Shown piece by piece: positions 1-7,570 of a stretch of 13,838 nucleotides of DNA. The DNA comes from an uncultured Verrucomicrobia subdivision 3 bacterium (lineage in GTDB: Bacteria > Verrucomicrobiota > Verrucomicrobiia > Limisphaerales > UBA11358): positions 1 to 13,838 of the forward strand of contig CAIOUK010000084.1 of the NCBI GenBank assembly GCA_903861445.1. Reading direction: 5' to 3'. Within the stretch, counting starts at the first letter, position 1. Each line of letters begins with the position of its first letter. Made by a program: the position numbers and the translations under genes. The notes beneath the pieces are model-generated. The model did no database searches. It saw only the letters and a list, made by a program, of their open reading frames with translations, and was not told the DNA's origin.

Positions 1-2830
1 CGCACTCGTGGTGACGCCGGTGATTCTTGTCTGGGCGGTGCCCTCGTCCGAACGCTGGAATGTTTGGCGCACCGTGGAAGCCGTGCTGTGCGGTCTGGGA
101 TTATTTGCCGCCGCGTGGGTTTCGTTTGCCACCTGGTTCGTCTATGGCATCCAAAATTATCCGCTTGCGTATCTGCCGGTGCCGTTCTTGATTTGGTGTT
201 CGCTGCGGTTCGGACCGCGCGGAGCCGCGAGCGGCACACTGTTGGTGACGGCGCTGGCGATGGGTTCCCTGCTGCATGGGCGCGGGCCGTTCTTCACCGG
301 CAACGAATTCGACGGCTTGCGGCTCATCGGCAGTTATATCGGGATGGTGGCGGTGACAAATTTGCTGCTGGCCGCCGCCGCCGCTGAACGCCGGCGCGCC
401 CAAACGGAGTTGACGGATAGCGAAAGCCGCTTGCGCACCGTGCTTGGCGACCAACCCGACTTGATTTGCCGCTTTCAGCCGGACGGAACGCTGACGTTTG
501 TGAACCCGGCTTTCGCCGCGTTTCACGGCAAGCGCGAGGCGGATTTGCTTGGCACCAGTTTTTTCAAAACGCTGGAAGACCATGAGGCGCGGACGCTCCG
601 GCAAAATCTCGCGGCGTTGCCGGACGAACGGCCGGTGCTCAACTTCGACCGCCGCGCCGAGGCCGCCGATGGCCATGTGGAATGGCAGCAAAACCGGTTG
701 CGTCGCCTCGGGCCGGTGAATGAAAAACATACGGAAATCCAAGTCATCATCCAGGACATCACCGCGCGTAAAAAAGCGGAAATAGCCTTGCAGGAAGCCA
801 AAGCCGCCCAGGAACGTGTCAACCAGCAGTTGGAATTGGCGGCCCGCGAAGCGCGCAACATGGCCGAGCGCGCGAATCAGGCCAGCGCCGCCAAGAGCGA
901 ATTTCTGGCGAACATGAGCCACGAAATCCGCACGCCGTTGACGGGCATTCTCGGCATGATCGAATTGTTGCAGCAGACGCAGCTCGACCGCCGGCAACGC
1001 GAGTTCTCCGGCGCGGCGGTGGAGAGCGCCAACGCTTTGCTCCACGTCATCAACGACGTGCTGGATTTTTCCAAAATCGAGGCCGGCAAGATGAATTTGA
1101 GCCGCGAGGAATTTTCCCTCCGCACCACCGTGGACGCCGTGCTGGAAATCGCCAACACCCGCGACCCGAACAAACGGCTGGTGCTCGCCGCCATCGTCCG
1201 CCGCGAAGTGCCGCACCGGCTGCTCGGCGATGCCACGCGGCTGCGACAGGTGCTGTTGAACCTCGTCGGCAACGGCGTCAAATTCACCGAGCGCGGCGAA
1301 GTCGTCGTGCGCGTCCACCCCATGCAGCATGCGCGCGGTAAAATCATGTTGCGCTTTGAAGTCACGGACACCGGCATCGGCATGACCGAGGAGCAGATGA
1401 AAAATTTGTTCCAACCGTTTGTGCAGGCGGACACATCCTCGTCGCGACGATTTGGCGGCACCGGCTTGGGCCTGGCCATTTCCAAACGCATCGTGGAATT
1501 CACGGGCGGAAAAATCGGCCTGCAAAGTGTGCCCGGCACCGGCTCGACGTTCTGGTTTGAAATGCCGTTCGACGTGCCGGAACAGCCGGTCATCGAGCGG
1601 AGTTTTCCCGGTCTGGTGTTCACGCAGACCGTCATTGCCGTGGCCAACGCCAGTCTACGCGAGTCGCTCGCCGAACAATTGCTCGGCTGGGGGCTCGACT
1701 GCCGCGTCGTCGGCACCGCGCCGGAACTCACGCGGTTGATGCGCCATGATTTGCGCGCGGCCGTGATTCCGCTGGTGATTTGCGACGACGAAATGCTCAA
1801 GGTTGGCGGCGATGAATTGCGCCAGCACATCCTCGGCAACCAAAAAACCATCCAATGTATTTTGCTCGCCAGCCCGGCGGTTTCGCTCGGCGCGGATGAA
1901 TCTGACCTCGCGTCTTTCGCCTGCGTTCTACTCAAACCGGTGCGCGAACAGGCGTTGTTCGAGGCGCTAGTGAACACGGTCGGCGAACAAAAACCCGAGT
2001 TGGCCAAACCTATCCTGCTGCCCGGCGACAAGGCGTTCGCACCCGCCGCGCCCGCCACCGCGAAGCGCACGGCGATTTCCAACTTGCGAATTCTCGTGGC
2101 CGAAGATCATCCGTTCAACCGCAAGCTTTGCCAGTTGATGCTCGACACGTTTGGGGCGCGCGCCGATTACGCGGTGAACGGGCGCGAAGGCGTTGATAAA
2201 TTTCAGGCCGGCAGCTACGACGCGATTCTCATGGACGGCAATATGCCCGAACTCGACGGACTGGAAGCCGCCGTGGAAATTCGCAAAATCGAAGCCGAGA
2301 AAAAACCGGCACGCCGCGTCCGCATCATCGCCCTGACCGCCAACGCGCTCGTCGGCGAACGCGAACGCTGCCTCGCCGCCGGCATGGACGATTATCTTTC
2401 GAAGCCATTCACGGCGGATCAACTTTATCAAGCGCTGCTCGCCGCCGTGCCGCCGCTCGAGGCGCAGAATGAAAAATTTGACGCCACCCGACTGGAACAA
2501 CTTTGCACCGAACTTGACCACACCTCCGTGGTGGAAATGACGCGGGACTTTCTCCGCGAAATGCCTGACCGGCTCAACGAAATCCACCACCGGCACGCGG
2601 CGCAGGAATGGAAGGAACTGGAGCGCGCCGCGCATTCGCTCAAGGGCTTGTGCGCGCTGTTCGGCCTGCAAACGCTCGCGGAAAAATTTCTCACCATTGA
2701 GGACGCCGCCGAAGCCGCCGACCCGGCGCTCGTCGCGACGGCTGTTGAAAAATTGAATGAGCGCACCGAAGCCGCCATCCACCAACTCCGTCAATGGCTG
2801 AACAATCAGTCCTTGCCGCCGATGGCGTAA
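1..2830 (+). CDS. Hybrid sensor histidine kinase (MASE1-PAS-HisKA-HATPase-REC-REC-Hpt), 5' partial
   Basis: A membrane-bound multistep phosphorelay kinase. The frame is open to the window edge, so the N-terminus is missing; numbering here counts from the GTG at 8. Residues 25-125 are hydrophobic and resemble the end of a MASE1 sensor (YLPVPFLIWCSLRFGPRGAA). A PAS domain spans about 137-255, then a likely coiled coil to about 300. HisKA has the phosphorylated His305 in NMSHEIRTPL. HATPase motifs are N418/N422 (N box), DTGIGM at 454 and GGTGLGLAIS at 483. A first receiver (about 540-660) keeps ICDDEML and LLKP (K643) but lacks the N-terminal acidic pair, so it is probably degenerate. The second receiver (694-815) has E699/D700, phosphoacceptor D743 and K799. 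An Hpt domain has H876 in AAHSLKGLCALF. The signal sensed and the final response regulator are not in the window. The 60 bases after its stop hold nothing recognisable. Confidence 0.95.
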   Translation, partial: ALVVTPVILVWAVPSSERWNVWRTVEAVLCGLGLFAAAWVSFATWFVYGIQNYPLAYLPVPFLIWCSLRFGPRGAASGTLLVTALAMGSLLHGRGPFFTGNEFDGLRLIGSYIGMVAVTNLLLAAAAAERRRAQTELTDSESRLRTVLGDQPDLICRFQPDGTLTFVNPAFAAFHGKREADLLGTSFFKTLEDHEARTLRQNLAALPDERPVLNFDRRAEAADGHVEWQQNRLRRLGPVNEKHTEIQVIIQDITARKKAEIALQEAKAAQERVNQQLELAAREARNMAERANQASAAKSEFLANMSHEIRTPLTGILGMIELLQQTQLDRRQREFSGAAVESANALLHVINDVLDFSKIEAGKMNLSREEFSLRTTVDAVLEIANTRDPNKRLVLAAIVRREVPHRLLGDATRLRQVLLNLVGNGVKFTERGEVVVRVHPMQHARGKIMLRFEVTDTGIGMTEEQMKNLFQPFVQADTSSSRRFGGTGLGLAISKRIVEFTGGKIGLQSVPGTGSTFWFEMPFDVPEQPVIERSFPGLVFTQTVIAVANASLRESLAEQLLGWGLDCRVVGTAPELTRLMRHDLRAAVIPLVICDDEMLKVGGDELRQHILGNQKTIQCILLASPAVSLGADESDLASFACVLLKPVREQALFEALVNTVGEQKPELAKPILLPGDKAFAPAAPATAKRTAISNLRILVAEDHPFNRKLCQLMLDTFGARADYAVNGREGVDKFQAGSYDAILMDGNMPELDGLEAAVEIRKIEAEKKPARRVRIIALTANALVGERERCLAAGMDDYLSKPFTADQLYQALLAAVPPLEAQNEKFDATRLEQLCTELDHTSVVEMTRDFLREMPDRLNEIHHRHAAQEWKELERAAHSLKGLCALFGLQTLAEKFLTIEDAAEAADPALVATAVEKLNERTEAAIHQLRQWLNNQSLPPMA

Positions 2831-2890
2831 AACTTGCCCGCCCGCAAAAAAACCGGTTGAAGTTCGCCGTCCGTTCGGAAAACATCCGTC

Positions 2891-4417
2891 ATGCTATCAC
2901 GCGTCTGTTCGGCGGCGGTCAACGGCATTGACGCCTACGCGGTCGAAGTCGAGGTCAACTGCGGCTACGGCGAAACCTTCATCGCCCTCGTCGGCCTGCC
3001 GGACGCCGCAGTGAAAGAATCCAAGGATCGCGTCTCCACAGCGCTCGCCAATTCCGGCTACAAATTTCCGATGGGCAAGACGACCATCAACCTCGCGCCC
3101 GCCGACGTGAAAAAAGAGGGGCCGAGCTTTGATCTACCCATCGCGCTCGGGATGCTCGCCGCGAGCGAACAGATTGAAACCGATCAGCTCGATTATTTTG
3201 TCGCCGTTGGCGAACTCGCGCTCACCGGCGCGGTGCGTTCGTGCAAAGGCATTTTGCCGATTGCGCTCCGGGCGAAGGCGGACGGCAAGTCGGGCATTTT
3301 GGTGCCGGCGGAAAACGCGGCCGAAGCGGCGGTCGTGGACGGATTGAATGTCATTCCCGTGCAAAATCTCCGCGAGGCCGCGCAATTTCTGGAAGGCGAA
3401 ATCAAAATCGCGCCGACGAAAGTGGACTTGCAAAAACTGTTCGCGCATCAGGCCGATGACGAACACGATTTTTCCGAAGTCAAAGGTCAGGAAAATGTGA
3501 AACGCGCGCTCGAAATCGCAGCGGCCGGCGGCCACAACGTGATTTTGATCGGTCCGCCCGGCACCGGCAAATCCATGCTGGCGAAACGGCTGGCAACTAT
3601 TCTGCCGCCGCTCACGCTCGCCGAGGCGCTGGAGACGACGAAAATTCACAGCATCGTCGGCCTGTTGAAATCCGGTCAAGCGCTCGTCACGCAGCGTCCG
3701 TTCCGCGCACCGCATCACACGGCGAGCGACGCCGGCTTGCTGGGCGGCAACATCAATCCCACGCCCGGTGAAATTTCCATCGCACATAACGGCGTTTTAT
3801 TTCTCGACGAACTGCCGGAATTCAAGCGCAGCGTTTTGGAAACGATGCGCCAGCCGCTCGAAGAAGGCATCGTCACGATTTCGCGCGCGTCGGGCACGAT
3901 GACTTTCCCCAGTCAGTTTATGTTGGTGGCGGCGATGAACCCGACGCCAGACGGAAAAATGCCGGGCGAATCCAAAAGTTCGCCGCGCGAAATCCAGAAT
4001 TATTTGGGAAGAATTTCCGGGCCGCTGCTCGACCGTATTGATTTGCACATCGAAGTGCCGGCGGTGAAATTTCGTGAGATGTCGTCCGCGCAGCCGGGCG
4101 AAACTTCAGCGCAAATCCGCGAGCGGGTCATCATCGCACGCCAGCGGCAGCACGCGCGCTTCGTCAGCAAGCCCAAGGTAACGTGCAACGCCCGGATGGG
4201 GGCACGCGAACTGAAATCTTTCTGCGAGCTGGACGAGCCGACGCGCGATTTGCTGAAACACGCGATGACAGAATATAATTTGAGCGCGCGGGCTTACGAC
4301 CGGATTTTGAAAGTGGCGCGGACGATTGCCGACCTGGCCGCCGCCGAAAAAATTTCTGCCGACCATATATCCGAGGCGATCCAGTTCCGCTCGCTCGACC
4401 GGCAGTTTTGGGGCTGA
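2891..4417 (+). CDS. comM: YifB/ComM family Mg-chelatase-like AAA+ ATPase
   Basis: A 508-residue AAA+ protein, the usual length of the YifB/ComM family. In naturally transformable bacteria ComM is a hexameric helicase that promotes branch migration while incoming single-stranded DNA is integrated; most bacteria carry it whether or not transformation is known. Residues 20-140 form the ChlI-like N-terminal domain with the family signatures GLPDAAVKESKDRV and NLAPADVKKEGPSFDLPIA. The ATPase has Walker A GPPGTGKS at 221-228 and Walker B VLFLDE with D306/E307. A C-terminal Mg-chelatase domain (about 400-500) ends with AIQFRSLDR. The ATG at 2891 gives the normal family N-terminus (MLSRVCSAAVNGIDAYAVEV). 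No good Shine-Dalgarno is present, only GGAA about ten bases upstream. It lies 60 bases after the kinase and may share its transcript. Its stop is 6 bases from the convergent stop of the YihY-family gene. Confidence 0.95.
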   Translation: MLSRVCSAAVNGIDAYAVEVEVNCGYGETFIALVGLPDAAVKESKDRVSTALANSGYKFPMGKTTINLAPADVKKEGPSFDLPIALGMLAASEQIETDQLDYFVAVGELALTGAVRSCKGILPIALRAKADGKSGILVPAENAAEAAVVDGLNVIPVQNLREAAQFLEGEIKIAPTKVDLQKLFAHQADDEHDFSEVKGQENVKRALEIAAAGGHNVILIGPPGTGKSMLAKRLATILPPLTLAEALETTKIHSIVGLLKSGQALVTQRPFRAPHHTASDAGLLGGNINPTPGEISIAHNGVLFLDELPEFKRSVLETMRQPLEEGIVTISRASGTMTFPSQFMLVAAMNPTPDGKMPGESKSSPREIQNYLGRISGPLLDRIDLHIEVPAVKFREMSSAQPGETSAQIRERVIIARQRQHARFVSKPKVTCNARMGARELKSFCELDEPTRDLLKHAMTEYNLSARAYDRILKVARTIADLAAAEKISADHISEAIQFRSLDRQFWG

Positions 4418-4423
4418 TGAAAC

Positions 4424-6151
4424 TTACAGCGGAAATTCGCGGTTCTCTTCCGGCATCACGACTTCGCGCCGAACGTCAGTCTTTTCAATAGGTTTAGGCG
4501 TTTCCGTTTTGACCGGATTTTCTTCAGGTTCCGGTTCGGCAATGATTTTTGGTTCAGGAAATTGCGGCTCCGGCTCCATTTTTTTTGGTTCGGAAATTAT
4601 TTTTACGTCGGCAATGGATTTTTCCACCTCAACAATTTTTGGTTCGGCCAGCACGGCGCGCAGCGGAATGCGATTGGCGAGCGCGAGCAGGGAAATGGCG
4701 GACGCGGCTTCGCGTTCGGCTTTTTCGATGCGCGTAAATTCGCCGTAGATTTCCGCGAGCGCGGGCTCGTCGCGCAACGGCAGTTCCTGGCCGGTGCCGG
4801 TGCGCAGGGCGAGCAGGATGTCGTAGGCGTTGATGGTTTCCAGCGGACGCGCAGGCACGAACGCGGCTTCCGCGCCGGCGACTTCCGTGACGAGCCGCAT
4901 ATGCGCGAGCGTGCGCAGGACGGATTGTGTGAGCCGGCTGGGAATGCCCAGTTCGGTCGAGAGCTGAAAAATGGTGGCCGGCGGCAATCCGTTTTGAAAA
5001 CGCTGGCCGAGGCAGGTCATTAGCCGCAGCGCCACGAATTCGCGGCCGCGCTGGTTGACGTTTTCGGCCAGGCGATCCTGCAGATAGGCGGCGCGGTTTT
5101 GATAGGCGTAGGCGACCTGCGCGCCGAACAGCAGGATGACCCAGGAAAAATAAATCCCGACCATGAACACCGGCAACAGGCCGAGGCTGCCGTAGATGGT
5201 GTTGTTCGTGAAAACGCGGGAGACAAACAAAAAGCCAAAGACATTGTTCAAATGCCAGAGCGTGCCGGCGACCGCGCCACCGACGAACGCGGCGGAAAAT
5301 TTCACCTTGGTGTTCGGCAAAAGCTGATAGACAAACGCAAACGCGAGCCACAGCACGAGCAGCGGCAGCAAATCAAAAACCAGTTTTCCGACGAACGGCG
5401 TGGACGCGATAAAATCTTTCACCGACTGGAACTGCGCACCGCCGGCCAGACCAAGCGCCGTGATGAGCAGCAGCGGGCCGAGCATGATGGCCGTCGAATA
5501 AAGCTGGATTTGTGTCAGCAGATTGCGCCCGCGCGTGACGCCCCAGATGTCGTTGAACGTCTCTTCGATGCGGCCGAGCAGCGAGACGGCGACGAACACC
5601 AGCAGCACCACGCCAGTCGCGCCGAGCGCGCCGCTCTGGGTTTTTTGCACAAACGTCCAGATTTGCCGGGCGATTTCCTTTTGCGCGCTGGCGGGGACGG
5701 GACGGGAGTTGGCCGCACTGCCGGCGGCGGCGAGATTGGTCGCGGCCGTGTTGGTGTCGGAATCGTTCGTGGTGACGGCCAGATTATTGGTGACGATGGT
5801 GACGGTATAATTATTGGTCGCAAGGGCGTTCGTGCCGATGGTCGCCGGCGGAATGAGCGCGTCGGCAAATTTTTCAATGGCGCGCTGAAACTGCTCCTCA
5901 CCCTGGCTTTTCAGCAAACTGCTGGTGACGCTCAACGCGACAGCCAGCAGCGGAATCAACGCGATGAGCGTGGAATAGGACAGCGCCGAGGCGCGCACGA
6001 AGCAGCGGTGGCGGATGAATTGCCGGATGACCAGCACCCAAAAATGCACAAAGCGCTCCAGCCGGCCATCGAGGATGAAAATTTCGTCCTCGGCGTTGGC
6101 CGCCGCGCCGGAAAGGATTTTGATGAGACGGGAAAACCGTTTGCTGGCCAT
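4424..6151 (-). CDS. YihY/BrkB-family inner membrane protein with C-terminal winged-helix and acidic tail
   Basis: A 575-residue membrane protein of the YihY/virulence factor BrkB (UPF0761) family, often mislabelled ribonuclease BN; its function is not settled. Family hallmarks are RHRCFVRASALSYSTLIALIP (in part, residues 47-67), LLGRIEETFNDIWGV (191-205), KFSAAFVGGAVAGTLW (284-299) and the segment from TIYGSLGLLPVF to AQVAYAY (318-350). About six membrane helices lie at 53-80, 174-196, 216-240, 256-280, 285-306 and 322-348. Residues 365-435 look like the winged-helix extension (QLSTELGIPSRLTQSVLRTL) found in longer family members. Two parts are unusual: an Asn/Thr-rich insertion at about 101-152 between helices 1 and 2, and a Glu/Pro/Lys tail at about 500-575. 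It is longer than E. coli YihY (about 290 residues). The ATG at 6151 is the natural start. No terminator separates it from convergent comM. Confidence 0.92.
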   Translation of the reverse strand: MASKRFSRLIKILSGAAANAEDEIFILDGRLERFVHFWVLVIRQFIRHRCFVRASALSYSTLIALIPLLAVALSVTSSLLKSQGEEQFQRAIEKFADALIPPATIGTNALATNNYTVTIVTNNLAVTTNDSDTNTAATNLAAAGSAANSRPVPASAQKEIARQIWTFVQKTQSGALGATGVVLLVFVAVSLLGRIEETFNDIWGVTRGRNLLTQIQLYSTAIMLGPLLLITALGLAGGAQFQSVKDFIASTPFVGKLVFDLLPLLVLWLAFAFVYQLLPNTKVKFSAAFVGGAVAGTLWHLNNVFGFLFVSRVFTNNTIYGSLGLLPVFMVGIYFSWVILLFGAQVAYAYQNRAAYLQDRLAENVNQRGREFVALRLMTCLGQRFQNGLPPATIFQLSTELGIPSRLTQSVLRTLAHMRLVTEVAGAEAAFVPARPLETINAYDILLALRTGTGQELPLRDEPALAEIYGEFTRIEKAEREAASAISLLALANRIPLRAVLAEPKIVEVEKSIADVKIISEPKKMEPEPQFPEPKIIAEPEPEENPVKTETPKPIEKTDVRREVVMPEENREFPL

Positions 6152-6200
6152 GTTGCCGACACGCTAACAAAGTGCGCGGACAAGTCAACGGCGCGCGCAG

Positions 6201-6262
6201 GCGACGAAGGCGGCGAAGGCATAAAGCTGGTTTCCCTTCGCCAACTTCGCGTTCTTCGCGCG
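6201..6262. repeat. Imperfect inverted repeat in the yihY-like/recA intergenic region
   Basis: The divergent 219-base region 6152-6370 contains a hairpin-like sequence. GGCGAAGG at 6212-6219 pairs exactly with CCTTCGCC at 6235-6242, and CGAAG at 6205-6209 pairs with CTTCG at 6245-6249; a further CTTCGCG follows at 6254-6260. Read on the minus strand in one frame it encodes CRAKNAKLAKGNQLYAFAAF, a pattern that resembles spurious small ORFs made from dispersed intergenic repeats in Verrucomicrobiota and relatives, as I remember them. It could be a structured dispersed element or a transcriptional stop for readthrough. Only one copy lies in the window, so dispersal cannot be judged here. Confidence 0.45.
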
Positions 6263-6305
6263 ACACTTTTCCAACCCATTGCCCGCCGGATTTTGCCTTC
6301 GGCAT

Positions 6306-6334
6306 TTGACTATTTCCACAAACTTCTCTAACGT
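6306..6334 (+). promoter_or_regulatory. Candidate sigma-70-like promoter for recA
   Basis: TTGACT (6306-6311) is followed after 17 bases by TAACGT (6329-6334), which keeps the three most conserved -10 positions. It would give a leader of about 30 bases before the recA ATG. I see no E. coli-type CTGT-N8-ACAG or Bacillus-type GAAC-N4-GTTC LexA site in 6152-6370. On the opposite strand TTGACT (6188-6183) could be a -35 for the YihY-family gene, but no good -10 follows it. Confidence 0.4.
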
Positions 6335-6370
6335 CGCATTCACAAAAATTAACAACCTCCAAATAACTTT

Positions 6371-7444
6371 ATGGCTGCCAAATCTTCCGAAAAATCCACT
6401 GAGAAAGCCGTCGCTGTCACCGATTCCAAGGCCAGCGCCACGCGCGCCCGCGAGCTGGATGCCGCAATTTCCTCCATCACCAAAGCCTACGGCGAAGGCA
6501 GCATCATGCGCCTCGGCGATGCGCGCGCGCAGGTGAAAATCGAAGTCATCCCGACCGGCGGGCTGGCGATTGACCTCGCGCTCGGCGTCGGTGGCCTGCC
6601 GCGCGGACGCGTGGTTGAAATTTACGGGCCGGAATCTTCCGGCAAAACGACGTTGATGCTGCACGTTATTGCCAACGCACAAAAAATGGGCGGACTGGCG
6701 GCGTTCATTGACGCGGAACACGCGCTCGATCCCGGTTATGCGAAAAAACTCGGCGTGAATCTGGATGACTTGCTTGTCTCCCAGCCGGATTCCGGCGAAG
6801 AAGCACTGACCATCTGCGAAACGCTGGCGCGCTCAAACGCGCTGGATGTCATCGTGATTGATTCCGTCGCCGCGCTCGTGCCGAAGGCGGAACTCGACGG
6901 CGAAATGGGCATGGCCACGATGGGTATGCAGGCGCGCTTGATGAGCCAGGCGTTGCGCAAGCTCACGGCGATTCTCGCGAAGTCCAAGACGACGTGCATT
7001 TTCACGAACCAGTTGCGCGAAAAAGTCGGCGTGATGTTCGGCAGTCCCGAAACCACGCCCGGCGGCAAGGCGCTGAAATTTTACGCGAGCGTGCGGATTG
7101 ATATTCGCCGCCGCGACCAGTTGAAAGACGCCGCTGGCAACGTTTACGGCAATCATACGCGCGTAAAAATTGTTAAGAACAAAGTCGCGCCGCCGTTTGC
7201 GGAAGCGGAGTTCGACATCATCTACAACCACGGCATTGACAAGGAAGGCAGCATCCTCGACGTGGGTATCGAGTGCGGCGCGGTGGACAAACGCGGTGCC
7301 TATCTGCAATTCGACGGCGCGCTCATCGGTCAAGGTCGCGAAGCTGCCAAAAAGGCGCTCGAAGAAAAGCCCGAGTTGGCGAAGAAAATTATCGAAGCCA
7401 TCATGGTCAAGCGCGCGGCGGCTCCGGCCGAAGAAAAAAAGTAA
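6371..7444 (+). CDS. recA: Recombinase RecA
   Basis: The DNA-dependent ATPase that forms filaments on single-stranded DNA, catalyses strand exchange and triggers LexA-type self-cleavage. The 357 residues are a normal RecA length. Walker A GPESSGKT lies at 86-93 (K92, T93), the catalytic glutamate is E116 in DAEHALDP, Walker B is VIVIDSVAAL, and the L2 loop region FTNQLREKVGVMFGSPETT with GGKALKFYASVRIDIRR is intact. The N-terminus is about 20 residues longer than E. coli RecA before the conserved ITKAYGEGSIMRLGD, and is rich in Lys, Ser and Ala. The tail is short and mixed-charge (KRAAAPAEEKK) rather than strongly acidic. No Shine-Dalgarno precedes the ATG; the leader instead carries CCTCC at 6356-6360. 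The gene looks monocistronic: it has its own candidate promoter and a hairpin terminator 18 bases after the stop. Confidence 0.98.
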   Translation: MAAKSSEKSTEKAVAVTDSKASATRARELDAAISSITKAYGEGSIMRLGDARAQVKIEVIPTGGLAIDLALGVGGLPRGRVVEIYGPESSGKTTLMLHVIANAQKMGGLAAFIDAEHALDPGYAKKLGVNLDDLLVSQPDSGEEALTICETLARSNALDVIVIDSVAALVPKAELDGEMGMATMGMQARLMSQALRKLTAILAKSKTTCIFTNQLREKVGVMFGSPETTPGGKALKFYASVRIDIRRRDQLKDAAGNVYGNHTRVKIVKNKVAPPFAEAEFDIIYNHGIDKEGSILDVGIECGAVDKRGAYLQFDGALIGQGREAAKKALEEKPELAKKIIEAIMVKRAAAPAEEKK

Positions 7445-7462
7445 ACTAAGTCGTTCGTTTTC

Positions 7463-7500
7463 AAGGCGTCGCTCGGAAATGAGCGACGCCTTCGCTTTTG
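7463..7500 (+). terminator. Rho-independent terminator of recA
   Basis: A perfect 12-base inverted repeat (AAGGCGTCGCTC at 7463-7474 and GAGCGACGCCTT at 7481-7492) has a six-base loop GGAAAT and is followed by CGCTTTTG. The stem is GC-rich. The T tract is short, so termination may be incomplete. Confidence 0.75.
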
Positions 7501-7533
7501 GGCTTCCCCCAACGCCGCCAGGCGTGTTAGTCT

Positions 7534-7539
7534 GATAAT
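7534..7539 (+). promoter_or_regulatory. Possible -10 element for the RGG-rich gene
   Basis: GATAAT (five of six matches to TATAAT, preceded by TCT) lies 31 bases before the ATG at 7571, between the recA terminator and the gene. No convincing -35 is found 16-18 bases upstream. A promoter is expected here because the recA terminator precedes it. Confidence 0.25.
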
Positions 7540-7570
7540 TCAACCCTGCGAAAAACGGGGCATTTATCAC

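Noticed and set aside
101..1525. Long open frame (474 codons) antisense to the histidine kinase
   Set aside because: It is the reverse shadow of a GC-rich gene with clear kinase domains on the other strand; the translation is low-quality, His/Arg/Gln-rich, with no family features.
877..2082. Second long antisense frame (401 codons) within the histidine kinase
   Set aside because: Ser/Arg/Thr-rich shadow translation with no domains; the sense frame is fully explained by HisKA, HATPase and receiver motifs.
2891..4417. comM as evidence of a natural-competence locus
   Set aside because: The family is nearly universal and no other competence gene (comEC, dprA, pilus genes) is in the window, so no transformation system can be claimed from it.
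5099..6331. 410-codon plus-strand frame opposite the YihY-family gene
   Set aside because: Composition is Arg/Gln/Asp/Gly-rich without motifs; the minus strand carries an intact YihY family protein.
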